A model generated the notes under the pieces. The model did not search any database. It had not been told where the DNA came from and worked only from the letters and a program-made list of their open reading frames with translations. Position numbers and translations under genes: made by a program. Positions 1 to 10,494 of a stretch of DNA of 64,000 bases are shown here, piece after piece. Each line of letters starts with the position of its first letter. Position 1 is the first letter of the stretch. Source of the stretch: CAVWXT01 sp963759115 (GTDB lineage: Bacteria > Planctomycetota > Planctomycetia > Pirellulales > Thermoguttaceae); the NCBI GenBank assembly GCA_963759115.1, contig CAVWXT010000001.1, forward strand, positions 992,001 through 1,056,000, given 5' to 3'.

Positions 1-204
1 CGGGAAGGGAAGGAGGAAATGATCGGAGGCTTCGCGATTGAGGGCCTGACGCAGAATCCTCGGAAACAGTGGTTTCCGACGGTCGTCCATCAGTTTGTCC
101 ACATACTACCGCCGGACAGTGACAAGGATCTGGAAGATGAGATCCTACGGTTCTACTACGACTTCGATACTCCTGTTGCGGACATCCTATTCGAGGCCAA
201 GTGA
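1..204 (+). CDS. Hypothetical protein, possibly 5'-partial
   Basis: A short reading frame ends with TGA at 202-204. It is open back to base 1, so the real start may lie upstream; the first ATG is at 19, with AGGAGG only a few bases before it. The visible 61 residues are acidic at the C-terminal half (DSDKDLEDEI) with aromatic residues (FYYDFD). No motif, signal peptide or membrane segment is visible and I do not recognise the family. It converges on the feo operon. Existence is likely; function is unknown. Confidence 0.45.
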   Translation, partial: REGKEEMIGGFAIEGLTQNPRKQWFPTVVHQFVHILPPDSDKDLEDEILRFYYDFDTPVADILFEAK

Positions 205-230
205 GGACTCTTTGAAAACACACGTCACCC

Positions 231-416
231 TCATTCTTTCGGCCATTCTTCAAGGCTGACCAACGGCTTCTCGGGCGGCTCGGCCGGGCATTTTGTGCAA
301 CAGCCGCAACCGGGCAATCCCTTTCGCTTGGCCCAACGAACGGCGTATCGCGCAACATAGCCGCCTGCCGCCAGGATGATGCCAACCGTCACTGCGTCTT
401 GCCACGTAATGGTCAT
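231..416 (-). CDS. FeoB-associated Cys-rich membrane protein
   Basis: A 61-residue protein starting at ATG 414-416. It has an N-terminal hydrophobic segment (residues about 8-25), then basic residues, then a Cys cluster GCGCCTKC and an acidic C-terminus. This layout matches the small Cys-rich membrane peptides found next to feoB. They are thought to help ferrous-iron uptake, but their biochemistry is poorly known. It lies downstream of feoB on the same strand. About 980 bases now separate the two, occupied by a palindromic repeat and an antisense group II intron, so co-transcription may be lost. The longer open frame upstream is just intron antisense. Confidence 0.75.
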   Translation of the reverse strand: MTITWQDAVTVGIILAAGGYVARYAVRWAKRKGLPGCGCCTKCPAEPPEKPLVSLEEWPKE

Positions 417-460
417 CGGTTCTTGCACCTTGTTCCCACGCAGAGAGCGTGTGAACTTAT

Positions 461-531
461 TGTGGGAGGCGACTCCAGTCGCCGAATTTCCGGTGTTTCG
501 CCGCACGATCGGCGACTGGAGTCGCCTCCTA
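461..531. repeat. Palindromic repeat family 1 (copy a)
   Basis: Arms TGGGAGGCGACTCCAGTCGCC and the near-complement GGCGACTGGAGTCGCCTCC surround a loop containing GTGTTTCGCCGCAC. Other copies occur at 18852, 43168, 48191, 57243 and 57425. The degenerate copy at 57425 shares this loop. The group II intron begins one base after this element. Confidence 0.85.
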
Positions 532-1317
532 GTGCGCTTGTGAGTGTATCGAATCAGCAAGGTGCAAGTCCTTGTCGAAGTTGGGTTTGAACTTCGTAAC
601 CGAAAGTAACTGCGTCCTCGTGAGAGGGGGTGGAGAGCAACTGAAGGTGAACGGCTGGTCCGCAGGATGACGAACTCGATTCGGCCGGTTGTCGTGGCGA
701 GCCTGCTAGGAAAAGGCGAAGCCCAAGTGACGCTGTGGTCCTCGCAAGGGATGCGGTCGGCAGACCGCGCGGTAAGCTCCGGGGGGAAACCAAACCAAGC
801 CCCAGAGGCGGCAACAGGTGGTTGGAGGCGGAACGGTCGGAAGGTTTGATACATGAAGCAAGGAGACCTGGGCGGGTACAAGGACGAAGTTCATTGTCCC
901 TGATAAGGATACGAAGAATCGACCGCCCAGGAGTCAGAGCGTCCATACGAGCGAGGAAGCGGGGCAATGCCCGTCGAGCAAAGGGACGCAGGAAAGTGGA
1001 TGAAACATGACGCACGGCCAAAACCACACCGTACCGCGAGTGTCGGCAACGACTAGCCACGACGGACTGCGTCAGGCACACGTAACTTGGCTCAGATTGG
1101 CCGCACCGTCGATGTTGCATGTTGGTGGCCTTCCCGTGAAGGTCAGGGCCTTTCGCTTCTGCCGATCCCGAGAAGGAACCTTGTTTCCTTCCCGCGCTCG
1201 GTTCACCAATCCTCTACGAGGTAACACCACTAACCGGAGAGCCGGATGCGGGAAATCCGCCAGTCCGGTTCGGAGGGAGGGGAGGCCGGGAACTTAACCG
1301 GCCTTCCCTACCCCTAT
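532..1317 (+). ncRNA. ORF-less group II intron
   Basis: The 5' end reads GTGCG at 532, followed by the typical AGGTGCAAGTCC segment near 560. A domain V hairpin lies at 1239-1271: it opens GAGCCGGATGCGGG, has a GAAA-type turn, and closes AGTCCGGTTC. Domain VI at 1272-1317 has a long stem with an unpaired A region and ends CTACCCCTAT, a usual group II 3' end. At about 786 nt there is no room for, and no trace of, a reverse transcriptase/maturase. It lies antisense in the feo operon, directly after a palindromic repeat. The family is well supported; the exact ends and subclass need a covariance model. Confidence 0.85.
1239..1271 (+). other. Group II intron domain V
   Basis: The 33-base hairpin starts with GAGCCGGAUGCGGG and ends AGUCCGGUUC. 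It includes the near-universal AGC-containing lower stem and a GAAA tetraloop-like turn. It is the most conserved and catalytic part of group II introns and is the main evidence for the intron call. Confidence 0.85.
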
Positions 1318-1392
1318 CAGCGGTTTCCTGCAAAAATTGACAGCCGCAGAGCACGGGAACGAGAATACCACTCGGAACCTCACCTCTGATCC

Positions 1393-3569
1393 CTACCCCC
1401 CAATCCACATCCCCACCTGATATGTCACCAGCGCGCCGACGTACGCCAGCACCGTCATGTATGCAAACGTAAACGCCGGCCAGCGCCAACTGTTCGTTTC
1501 CCGGCGAATCACCGCCAGCGTGGCCGTACACTGCGGCACAAAGCGCGAAAAACACCATGATCCCTAGCGCCACGGGCACGTTGAACACGGGTTCGTCCGT
1601 GCCATCCCAGGTGACGCTGCGAAGCTTCTCGTAGGGCTGAAGGTTGCTTTCTCTTGATTGTGCCTCGGGCGTTTCGTCCAAGTTATAGATTACGCCCATC
1701 GTGGCCACGACGATCTCCCGGGCCGGCAGCGAGGCGAGCACCGCGCAGCCGATTCGCCAGTCCCAACCCAACGGCCTTACAACCGGCTCGATCACGCGGC
1801 CCGCCTGGCCCAGCAGGCTGTTCCGCTGTTGCTGCTGCGGCGTGGCGTGCGGGTCGTGGGGATAGTAAAGGGCCGCCCACACCAGGATCGACACGGCCAG
1901 AATCAACGTGCCCGCACAACGCAAGAACACCCAGCCCCGCTCGGCCATGCGGAAGACCACCGTCCGCGGCGACGGCCACTTGTAGCTGGGCAGTTCCATG
2001 AGAAAGGGCGGCGTCTGACCGCGGAGGATCGTCCGCTTGAACACCAGGGCACAGGCCACGGCCGCCACAATCCCCAGCAGGTACAGCCCGGCCAACGTCA
2101 CTCCTTGCAGATTCAAGAGCCCGCCCAGGATGCTGCGGGCCGGAATGAACGCGGCGATCAACAGGGCGTAAATCGGCAGCCGCGCCGAGCAGGTCAGCAG
2201 CGGGGCCACGAGGATCGTGGTCAGCCGGTCCCGCTCGTTCTCGATCACCCGCGTGGCCATGATGCCCGGCACCGTGCAGGCGAACGACGAAAGCATGGGG
2301 ATGAACGACTTGCCGCTCAAGCCCACGCGGACCATCAGCCGGTCCATGAGGTAGGCCGTGCGGGCCATGTAGCCGCAGTCTTCCAGCACGGCCAGCAGAG
2401 CGAAAAGGATGAGAATCTGCGGCAGGAATGCGCAGACCCCGCCCACACCGGCAATAACACCATCGACCAGCAGACTCCGCAGCGCCCCTTCGGCCATCTG
2501 CGCGGTGATCCAATCGCCGACGGCCGCGGTGGCTGCCTCGATCGCGTCCATCGCCGGCCGCGCCGCGACGAACACCGACTGGAACAAGACGAGCATCACC
2601 GCGGCAAAGATCAACGTGCCCCACAGGCGGTGCGTCAAGACGTGATCGATGCGATCGGTCACCGTCGTTTTGTAGTGGCGGGGCTCGACAATCACGCCCT
2701 GAAGCACGCGGCGGACCCACTCGTAGCGGGCCGTCGTCTCGACGGCCGGCACCGGGCAACCCGCGGCGGCCAATCGGGTCCGCGCGGCCTCGATCCGCTG
2801 GCCCCAGCAACCGTCGGCGTCGTCCAGCAAGGTCTGCTGCAAGTAACCGTTTACGTCCAACAGCAGCCGCCGCACCAGACAACTCGGCAAGCGAGCCGCC
2901 TTCGCGGCCAAATCAGACTCCAGCAACGCAACCTCCGCCTCGAAAGCCTCCGGCAGCGGGCTTTGACTGTGGTCGTGCGGATCACCATCTCCCTTTCCCC
3001 TCTCCCCTCTCCCCCCGTCCCTCGTCCCGCGCCCTTCGCTCTTCTTGATCGCCCCCGCCAGCGCCGCCTTCAACCGCGACAGGCCGATGCGGCGGTTGGC
3101 CTGGATCGGCAGCACGGGAATGCCCAATTGCCGCTGGAGCCGCGGGAGGTCGACGGCGATCCCGTGGTCCTTGGCCACGTCGAGCATGTTGACGGCCAAT
3201 ACCGTGGGCAGCCCCAGTTCGAGCACCTGGCTCACCAGGTACAGGTTGCGGGAGAGGTTGCCGGCGTCGACAATGCACAGCACCAGCGTCTACCGGTGGC
3301 ACGTCCCGGCGGCGCCCCAAGAGCAGATCGACGGCCACCATTTCATCGCGCGACCGGGGCGCCAGGCTGTAGAGGCCGGGCAGGTCGACGAACTCGAACC
3401 GCCGGCCGGCGAAGTCCATTTGCCCCGTTTTCTTCTCCACCGTCACGCCGGGGTAATTGCCCACGTGCTGGTGGATGCCGACCAGGCCGCTGAACAGCGT
3501 CGACTTGCCCGTGTTCGGGTTGCCGATCAGAGCGACGGTGAAGGTGCGTGTCTCGGCGATGGCGGACAT
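1393..3569 (-). CDS. feoB: Ferrous iron transport protein B (two frameshifts)
   Basis: FeoB is the inner-membrane GTP-dependent Fe(II) transporter. The N-terminal G domain shows GNPNTGKST (P-loop), the GNYPGVTVEKK switch region, DLPGLY and NMLD. The following membrane half has Gly-rich gate motifs and ends in the typical ALCAQCxATLAVIRRETNS stretch. The start ATG (3567-3569) shares its A with the feoA stop (TAATG), which implies translational coupling. Two single-base gains, near 3288 and 1534, break the frame. Removing them gives about 724 residues, normal for FeoB, with the stop TAG at 1393-1395. No nonsense codons appear in the restored frame, so the indels are probably sequence errors. 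The downstream Cys-rich partner is separated by a group II intron. Confidence 0.9.
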
Positions 3570-3820
3570 TACGTAACCGCGGTCGGCTCGACCAGTACGC
3601 GCAGCAGGTCGTCGGCGCGGAGGCAGATTTTGTGGCCGGCCATGCGGAGGATGCACGGATTGCCGGGCCGAAACATCTCGATCTTGGTGCCGCCGCGGAG
3701 TCCGAACTCTTCGAGTTGGTGGACGTGGTCGGGGTTGCCGAGGATGTGCGCGATGCGGGCGGAATGCCCGGCAGGAAGGTTTTTCAAGGCGATGGTCGGG
3801 CGGGGCGGCTTTTGTTTCAC
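3569..3820 (-). CDS. feoA: Ferrous iron transport protein A
   Basis: An 83-residue SH3-like FeoA protein. It is a cytoplasmic partner of FeoB needed for Fe(II) uptake. The family pattern is visible: an N-terminal IALKNLPAGHSARI strand, then GNPDHVHQLEEFGLRGGTKIEM, and a C-terminal MAGHKICLRADDLLRVLV. I chose GTG 3818-3820 because it gives the usual length; no ATG is in frame nearby and the longer open frame upstream is low-complexity antisense. The stop TAA overlaps the feoB ATG by one base. It is the first gene of the feo operon. Confidence 0.85.
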   Translation of the reverse strand: MKQKPPRPTIALKNLPAGHSARIAHILGNPDHVHQLEEFGLRGGTKIEMFRPGNPCILRMAGHKICLRADDLLRVLVEPTAVT

Positions 3821-3960
3821 AGTGGCACGGGACTCGGCAGCAGGACCGCGGAAGTTAATTGTGAGAATCAGTCTCAATATCAATCCCAATTCTACGACAA
3901 TCTCCCCGATGCCGCAAGGCCAAGCACAAGAATTGCCCTCCCGCCACGAGGGGGGCAATG

Positions 3961-4716
3961 CTACGGGGCCGAGTCCGGGTGGGGATGAGGCGACTCCGGC
4001 TCGGCGGCGGGCGGGGCCACGTCCTTGGGAGCACCCTCGGGCGGCGTCACGTCGCTGGGCTTCGCCGCGGGCGCTGCCTTCTCCTTCTCTTCCGGCGGCG
4101 ACGGCCTGGACGGCTCGGGAGACGCCTCTTTCGCGGGCTCGGGAATGACGGGTAGGGGCTTGTGGTTCGCCGCATCGGGCTTGAAAGGCCTCTCCGCCGC
4201 TGGCTTCCCTCGCACTTTTTCGACCTTGCTCGCCGGTGTCTTGAGCCAAAGGGCCAAGGGCAACAGGACGTAGTAAGCGATCGCACATCCTGCCAACCCG
4301 CCCACGACCACGCCAATCCGCCGCCCTAGCAACGACTTCTCTCGCCTTCGCAACGCGGCCGTAGCAGACCCCGGAGTGCGCACGGCGACTAAGGCCGCTT
4401 CGTTCTCCACTTCTACCTCCCCAGCGGCCTCTACAATTGCAGCCGGCTCATCGTGGCCTGCGAAGGGTGTTGTGGCGGCTGGCTCCGCGTCTTTCCGGTC
4501 GGCGACGGACGCCGCTGCCGTGTCGCAATCCGGCCCCAGCGCCGACTCCTGCGCGGGGGCGATTACAGGAATCAGTTCGGGCGGGGCCAGCGCCAGGGCC
4601 TCGCTCAATGGGTATTCCGCATCGCACAGCGGGCAACGGACGGCCGCTGGCGAAGCCACGCCGGCAGGAAGCGACACCTGGCGTTGGCACCGTGGGCACG
4701 TGGAAATCGTGGGCAT
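3961..4716 (-). CDS. Zinc-ribbon single-pass membrane protein
   Basis: A 251-residue protein with an N-terminal double CxxC zinc ribbon (CPRCQ at residues 8-12 and CPLC at about 29-32). An Ala/Glu-rich linker follows, then one membrane segment near residues 133-156 (VVVGGLAGCAIAYYVLLPLAL). The tail is Pro/Lys/Glu-rich, of the disordered kind common in planctomycete proteins. The ribbon is probably cytoplasmic and the tail outside. No enzymatic motif is present. It lies between feoA and the P-II gene on the same strand. The function is unknown; zinc-ribbon plus transmembrane architectures are abundant in this phylum. Confidence 0.7.
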   Translation of the reverse strand: MPTISTCPRCQRQVSLPAGVASPAAVRCPLCDAEYPLSEALALAPPELIPVIAPAQESALGPDCDTAAASVADRKDAEPAATTPFAGHDEPAAIVEAAGEVEVENEAALVAVRTPGSATAALRRREKSLLGRRIGVVVGGLAGCAIAYYVLLPLALWLKTPASKVEKVRGKPAAERPFKPDAANHKPLPVIPEPAKEASPEPSRPSPPEEKEKAAPAAKPSDVTPPEGAPKDVAPPAAEPESPHPHPDSAP

Positions 4717-4812
4717 TACGGGGCTCTCGGAAAGAAATGTCGACGTATTCTACGGGCAGTTGGGGCCGGCCGCAAATGCCACTTCGCGCCGATTGGCTGG
4801 CAGCTTACACGT

Positions 4813-4836
4813 AGGACGGATTTCCCGATCCGTCCT
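4813..4836. terminator. Hairpin downstream of the P-II gene
   Basis: AGGACGGAT and ATCCGTCCT form a perfect 9-bp stem with a short loop, 83 bases past the P-II stop on the minus strand. There is no clear U tract, so it may be either a weak terminator or a member of the small-palindrome families seen elsewhere in the window. Confidence 0.4.
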
Positions 4837-4918
4837 CATCTTGCCAACGGCTTGGGACATCCGTTCTATCGTACTACATGGATTAGTCTCTTGCAGGCCA
4901 CCAAACGGCAGGAAGATT

Positions 4919-5279
4919 TCACACCGCGCCGGGGCCGCGGGCGCCGTCGTCGATCTGAATCGCCTGTTCGGCCGGCAGAACGAAGATCTTGCCGTCGCCG
5001 ATGGTGCCTTCGGGGCCGGTCCGGGCGGTGTTGACGATCGTCTCCACCGTGCGATCCAGGAAATCGTCGTTGACGACGATCTCCAGGGCCACCTTCCGCA
5101 GCAGCCGTGGTCGTGTATTCGTGGCCGCGGAACATCTCCGTCCGCCCCCGCTGACGCCCAAACCCCTGGGCGTCGCAGACGGTCATCCGCGTGACTTCGA
5201 TCTTCTCCAGCGCCTCGCGGACGGCGCTGAGCTTCGTCGGCTGGATGATGGCGATGACGAGTTTCACAGCTTCCAGCAT
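4919..5279 (-). CDS. glnB: Nitrogen regulatory protein P-II (one frameshift)
   Basis: P-II proteins are trimeric cytoplasmic sensors of 2-oxoglutarate, ATP and ADP that control nitrogen assimilation. The start at 5279 gives MLEAVKLVIAIIQPTKL, then RMTVCDAQGFGRQRG. The T-loop RTEMFRGHEY keeps the Tyr that is uridylylated in many P-II proteins. After one extra base near 5113 the frame continues LLRKVALEIVVNDDF and ends ARTGPEGTIGDGKIFVLP, the usual B- and C-loop region. Restored length is 119 residues, close to the family norm of 112. No ammonium transporter or glutamine synthetase gene is adjacent here. Confidence 0.88.
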
Positions 5280-5313
5280 ACCCACCGGACCAACCGGCAG
5301 GCAAGGGCCGCTG

Positions 5314-5433
5314 CCAGTCTGATACACCGCGCCTGTGAGGTGCCACGGGCAGCTTGTCTGCCCGTGCCCCCTGCACGGGCAGACAAGCTGCCCGTGGCAC
5401 CCAACCCGACACCTTGCGTGTGTCAGACCACTA
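5314..5433. repeat. MITE-like palindrome family 2 (copy 1)
   Basis: The inner arms GTGCCACGGGCAGCTTGTCT and AGACAAGCTGCCCGTGGCAC flank a 7-base spacer with further pairing. Outer ends read CAGTCTGATACACC and GTGTGTCAGACCACTA. A second copy lies at 21651-21773. The outermost CTA (5431-5433) is also the TAG stop of the metalloprotease on the minus strand. Confidence 0.85.
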
Positions 5434-8191
5434 CGGCCGCTTCAATTCCAGCCGGGCGTCGAGCACCTTGCGAATCCGCGCGGCCAGGTCGCTCAGGTGC
5501 GAGCGGGTGTAGGTGTCGAGTTGGGCCTTGCCGGCCAGCACCTGTTTGATGCGGGCTTCCAGGGCCTCCAATTCGGTGGCGGCCACGGTCTGGCAGTCGG
5601 CGGGGCGCGGCGTGTTGCCCATCGCCAGGTCGGCCAGCCGCTCGAAGTACTGCTGCTGCAGGTTGCGGCGAAGGCTGCTGATGGCCGGCGTGCGGTCGGT
5701 GAACTTCCCTTCCTGTGAGCTTCTCGGTCTCGCGGAAGATCGGCCGCGGTGAGCCGCTGGAGCAATTCGGCCGCCGTGAAGGCGTCCTGGTCGGCCGGCA
5801 CCTTCAACTCCGAGTCGATCAGCCGCGACAGCGTGATCGGCGACAGGAGCTGGCCGAGCACCTGGTCCTGCATGCGCAAGCACCGTCTCGTGAACGGGGA
5901 AGTCCGGCCGCGTCGTGCCTTCCATGCCCCAGTGGCTCCAGTGCGTCGGGGCGAGGTAGTTGTAGAGCTTCGGCGGGGAACTGGTACGCCTCGGGGCCGA
6001 AGACCTGCTGTTCGAGCAAGTCCAGGGCTTCGCGCTGCTTCTGCGGCTCGGTCACCACCAACGGCGGCCGGGCGTCGGGATCGCCCTTGTGGTCGCGGTG
6101 GACGTACACGCCGCCGATGAACCGGGCGACGAAGCCCATCGCCCGGCCGTGCTCGTGCAGCAGGATGTCGAACGCCCGGCGGGCCCGCTGATAGCCCTCG
6201 CCCGGCTCGACGATCTGATCGACCAGCCCCGGCAGGATCTGGTTGATCAGTTCCACCCGCCAGCGGGCGAACTCGATCGGGTCCTTGCTCAGGTCGAAGC
6301 GGTTGACCAGCGGATCGGGGCCGAGCAGGCCGGCGTCTTCGTCGGTGGCGTATTGCAGGGCCGGCTCGGTGCAGCGCGAGGCGATCTTCGCCAACTCCGC
6401 CACTTCGCCCTCGGTGCCGCCGGGAAGCGGCTTGTAGGCGTACTCGATCGCCCAGTAGTCGTAGGGGCCGATCACGCGTGCTGAAGTAGTCGCCCTGCTT
6501 CTTCCCCTTCGGCGAGATGTTGACCGGCAGGTAGTCCATCACCGAGGCGGCCAGGCCGATGTTGCGGGTCTTCTCCGGGTCGTTGATTTCGTCCATCGTC
6601 AGCAGGCGCTGGCCTTGAAGTTGTGCCGCAGCCCGAGCGTGTGGCCCACTTCGTGGATCGACGACCGACTTGACGCCGTCGATGAGCAGCTTCTCGATCT
6701 GCTCCTTGGCCAGGCGGCTTGTCGCCGGCCGCCAGGGCCATCGCGCCGAAGGCCAATTGCTGGGCCATTCCCTGCGGACAATCGCAGAGCGTCGAGTGGT
6801 TGTGCCGCAAGTAGGGCGGAATGCGCCGGCGGGTTCTCGAGGTATTGCTCGACGTTCAGCGGCTCAGCCGAGGGCGACCGCGGCTTGCGGGCTACGTCGA
6901 TCTCGTAAGTGTCTCGTCCAATGCTCGATGAAGTCGGCGTCGAAGATGATGTCGGCGTCGAGGATCTGGCCCGTCAGCGGATTCACCCGGCTGGGGCCCA
7001 TGGCGAAGCCGGCGTTCGGCGGTGATCCAGCGGAAGGTGTTGTAGTTGATGTCCTCGGGGTCCCACGTGGCGTCGTCGGGCTGCTGGCGGACCTCGATGG
7101 CGTTGGCGAAGCCGGCCTGCTCGAACGCCTTGTTCCACTCCAGAATCCCCTCGCGGACCGGCGCCGCGGTACTTGTAGGGCACGGTCTTCTCGATCCAGA
7201 AGATGATCGGCGTCGACCGGCGGCGAAACCGCGGCCGACGGCTCGGCCTTGCGCAGGTCCCAGCGGTTGACGTAGCGCACGAACTGGTCGTCGCCGCCGG
7301 TCTTCGAGAAGTCCTTGATGACCGTCAGGAAGTGGCCCACGCGGTCGTCGGCCAGCCGCGGCTGGTAGCCCGTCTCCGGCAGCCGGCTGATCGAGTAGTG
7401 GACGTAGAGCGTCACGCCGCGGCTGTCGGGCACGGTGTCGAACGACGCCGTGCCGCCCGAGGCGTAGGTGGCCGCCACTTCGAATCTCGACGTTGTCCTT
7501 GAAGCCCTTGACCTGCGCCCAACTCGACCGGTCGGCGGCGAACGCGAATCCGCGCAGCACGCTGCGAGATCTGCGGCAGGTCGCTCATGAACACCGGCGT
7601 CAGGTCGACCACGTAGCTGCCGCTCGGGCTCGTCGTGACGATCGGCAGGCTGAACAGGATGCTGTCGGTATAGGCCAGGTGGACGGCCTTCTCCTGCGGC
7701 GATCCCTTGGCCGCGCGGAACCGCACGTTGCGCCGCACGATCTGGATGCGGTCGTCGACCTTGCGGAACTGCCAAATCCAGTCGTCGCCGAAGCCCCAGG
7801 TCATGCCGCCCAGCAGCGGCTGCTCGCCGATGCCGCGGGCGATGGCGATGGCCACCATCAAGTCCTTGTTCAAGTCGCCCGGCGACAACTCGCCGTAGAG
7901 CCGCATGTCCTTGCGGTGCAGCTTGATCATGCCCTCGATGGTCTGGGCGTCGGCCAGCAACTCGCTGTACGGGGGGTGCTTTGGTTTCGATTGGGCGGCG
8001 GCGGTTGTCGTTGCGGCAGGCGTGGCGCCGCCGCCTGTCGTTCCGGTCGTTGCTTGTTGCTGTTGGTTGGCCTTGGTTTCCGGCTTATCCGTCTTATCTT
8101 TGGGATCGTCGGCCCAGCCATACGAGCAGAGCACGACCCACCCGAGGACAGCGATAACAGCAGACTTCAAGGTTAGCGCACGAAGGTTCAT
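5431..8191 (-). pseudogene. Secreted zinc metalloprotease with 15 frameshifts
   Basis: The restored product is a large secreted zinc-dependent protease of the DUF5117/DUF4953 type. The start ATG 8189-8191 gives a signal peptide (LKSAVIAVLGWVVLCSYGWA) and a Gln/Thr/Ala-rich linker. A beta-rich N-terminal part follows, then the active site IHEVGHTLGLRHNFKAS (HExxHxxGxxH, near 6611-6657). A C-terminal helical region ends GKAQLDTYTRSHLSDLAARI. I can trace 15 frame breaks, near 7561, 7485, 7209, 7165, 7018, 6915, 6830, 6716, 6657, 6613, 6476, 5982, 5873, 5745 and 5714. Fourteen are one-base gains and one is a loss. Corrected, the gene has 916 codons with no internal stop. That favours a bad consensus over true decay, but as written it cannot be translated. 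Confidence 0.8.
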
Positions 8192-8334
8192 GGTGCGTTT
8201 CCGGGAAAGAGGATGTGGACTCGTCAAATATAGCCTATTTTACCCGTCTTGCGGCGGTACGCCAGCGTCTTGCCCAGTGCTGCAATGTCGCCTACAATCC
8301 ATTCTCCGGAGGTCCAAATGGGGTATATCCTTCG

Positions 8335-10340
8335 ATGAACGTCTACTTGCGTCGTTTGGCGATTGGGGCTCTGGCCGTGTCGGTCGTGCTCATCGTGGCG
8401 CTGCCCACCACTGCCCAACCTCCCCCTGGTCCGGCAGACTCGGCCGGCAGCCTGTTTGGCCCCGAGACGGGCGGGCCCAAGGGCAACGCGGTTGCCGTGG
8501 CGGCCCAGTTTACGGCCCCCGCAGCAAACAAGCCCGGCTCGCCTGTTTGTCACTGCCACGATCGAGCCCGATTGGCACATCTATTCGGTCACGCAGCCAG
8601 CCGGCGGGCCGATCGCCACCAAGATCGAAGTCAGCCCGCCGCCGGGCGTCCGCATGGCTGGCGAGTTCCGGGCATCGGTCGCCCCCAAAACGAGCAAAGA
8701 GCCCGAGGCGTTCGGCGATCTGCCGATCGAAACACACAAGGATACGGTCACTTGGTACTGCGCCGATCGAGTTGGCCACGGGGCTCGATCCGGCCAAGCT
8801 GAAGATCGACGGCAAGGTCACCGTTCAGGCGTGCAACGATTCCAGCAAGTTTTGCCTGCCGCCGACGCCGATCGCCTTTACCGCGGCGTTGGGACCAGGA
8901 GTGGAACTGCCGCAGCAGCCCACGGCTGGCGGCGCAGGCCGGCCCGCGGCGGGCAACAACACGACCTTCGATCTGAAGAGCCTGAAGGTTGTCGAGAACG
9001 ACCGCATCCTGCAGACGCCGATGGCGCTAGTCCTGCTGATGGGGTTCGTCGGGGGCCTGATACTCAATCTGATGCCCTGCGTATTGCCCGTGATCGGCCT
9101 GAAGATCCTCTCGTTCCTCGAACAGTCGGGGCACAGTCGGCGGCACGCGCTCGTGTTGAACATCTGGTACTCGTTGGGTTTACTCTCAGTGTTTCTCGTG
9201 CTGGCGACGCTGGCGGTGACGTTGGGGCTGGGGTGGGGGCAACTCTTCAGCTACAACGGATTCAACGTCACGCTGGTGGCCGTGGTGTTTGCCATGGGGC
9301 TGAGTTTCCTGGGCGTGTGGGAGATCCCCATCCCCGGCTTCGTTGGCCGCGGAAAGGCCGTCGAGTTGGCAGAGAAGGAAGGATTTGCCGGCGCGTTTGC
9401 CAAGGGGGCGATCACCACCGTCTTGGCGACACCCTGCACCGCTCCGTTCCTTGCCCCGGCGTTGACCTGGGCCGCAAGCCAGCCGCCGCCCCAGACCTAC
9501 GCGGTCTTTGCGTCGGTGGGCCTGGGGATGGCCAGCCCGTATCTCTTGATCGGCGCATTTCCCGGATTGATCGGTTTCCTGCCGAAGCCCGGCGCCTGGA
9601 TGGACACCTTCAAGCAGATCATGGGATTCGTGCTCTTGGGCACGGTCATCTACATGTTCACGTTCCTGACGGGGCCGTTGATCGTTCCGACCATCGCGCT
9701 GTTGTTCGGCATTTGGGGCGCCTGCTGGTGGATCGGTCGCACGCCGCCGGGGTCCGATCCCGGGACGGCGGCGCGATCGTGGATGGAAGCGGCAGCTTTT
9801 GCGGGAGTGGTGTGGATTTTCAGCTTCGGATGGCTGGCCGGCGTGATGCGCGACCGTTTCGACCGCTCGGTCGAAGAGGCCATCGCCGCACGTCTGGTCG
9901 ACCTCAAGGGTCGCGGGGCCGTCGAAGAGGTGCTCGGCCCGACGGCGAAGGCCGTCTCCGGCAAAGACCAAAAGCATCTTCCCTGGCAGCCCTTCACTCG
10001 CATGGTGTTGGAAGATTCCATCGCCTCCGGGGCTACGGTGCTGGTTGATTTTACGGCCGACTGGTGCCTGACCTGCAAGACCCTGGAAGCGACCGTCTTG
10101 AACACCCAGGACGTCCGCGAGGCCGTGCAAGCCAACGGCGTTGTTGCGTTGCAGGCCGACTGGACGCACGGCCAGCCCGAGGTCACGGCGATGCTGGAGC
10201 TGTTGGGCAGCAAGCAGGTGCCGGTGTTGGCAATCTTTCCGGCCGGCAATCCCAATCAGCCCATCGTCCTACGCGGTGGCTACACGCCGCAAACGCTGCT
10301 GGATGCGTTGAAGACGGCGGGGCCCTCCCGACGGATGTGA
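8335..10340 (+). CDS. dsbD: DsbD-type thiol:disulfide interchange protein (two frameshifts)
   Basis: DsbD moves reducing power from cytoplasmic thioredoxin to the periplasm. From ATG 8335 there is a signal peptide (LAIGALAVSVVLIVALPTTAQ). A periplasmic alpha domain follows (TATIEPDWHIYSVTQPAGGP, then VTVQACNDSSKFCLPP). The membrane domain carries paired Cys motifs LMPCVLPVIGLK and ATPCTAPFLAPALTW. A C-terminal thioredoxin domain has DFTADWCLTCKTLE and a cis-Pro region KQVPVLAIFP. Extra bases near 8545 and 8765 break the frame; restored length is 667 residues. The gene stands alone, divergent from the metalloprotease, in a 140-base intergenic region with no obvious promoter. Cysteines of all three domains are intact, so function is likely. 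Confidence 0.9.
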
Positions 10341-10494
10341 CGTGAGTGGTCCGTTGAGCTATCCGTGTACTTCCGCTAAAATACGGGGTGTCTGTTGCCG
10401 AAGAGCTCGCGGCGGTGAGGGCCAAACGGCCTTCCTCGTCGAGGAGTTTGCGGGTTCCTTCTCGGCGGGGCAGCCGGGCAGGAAGAACGCCAGT

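Noticed and set aside
554..1297. Several open frames inside 554-1297 on both strands
   Set aside because: They lie within the group II intron RNA; none resembles a reverse transcriptase or maturase.
1658..3493. Long plus-strand open frame (611 aa) opposite feoB
   Set aside because: It is the antisense of feoB in a GC-rich genome: Arg/His/Gln/Pro-rich, no motifs, while feoB on the other strand has complete family signatures.
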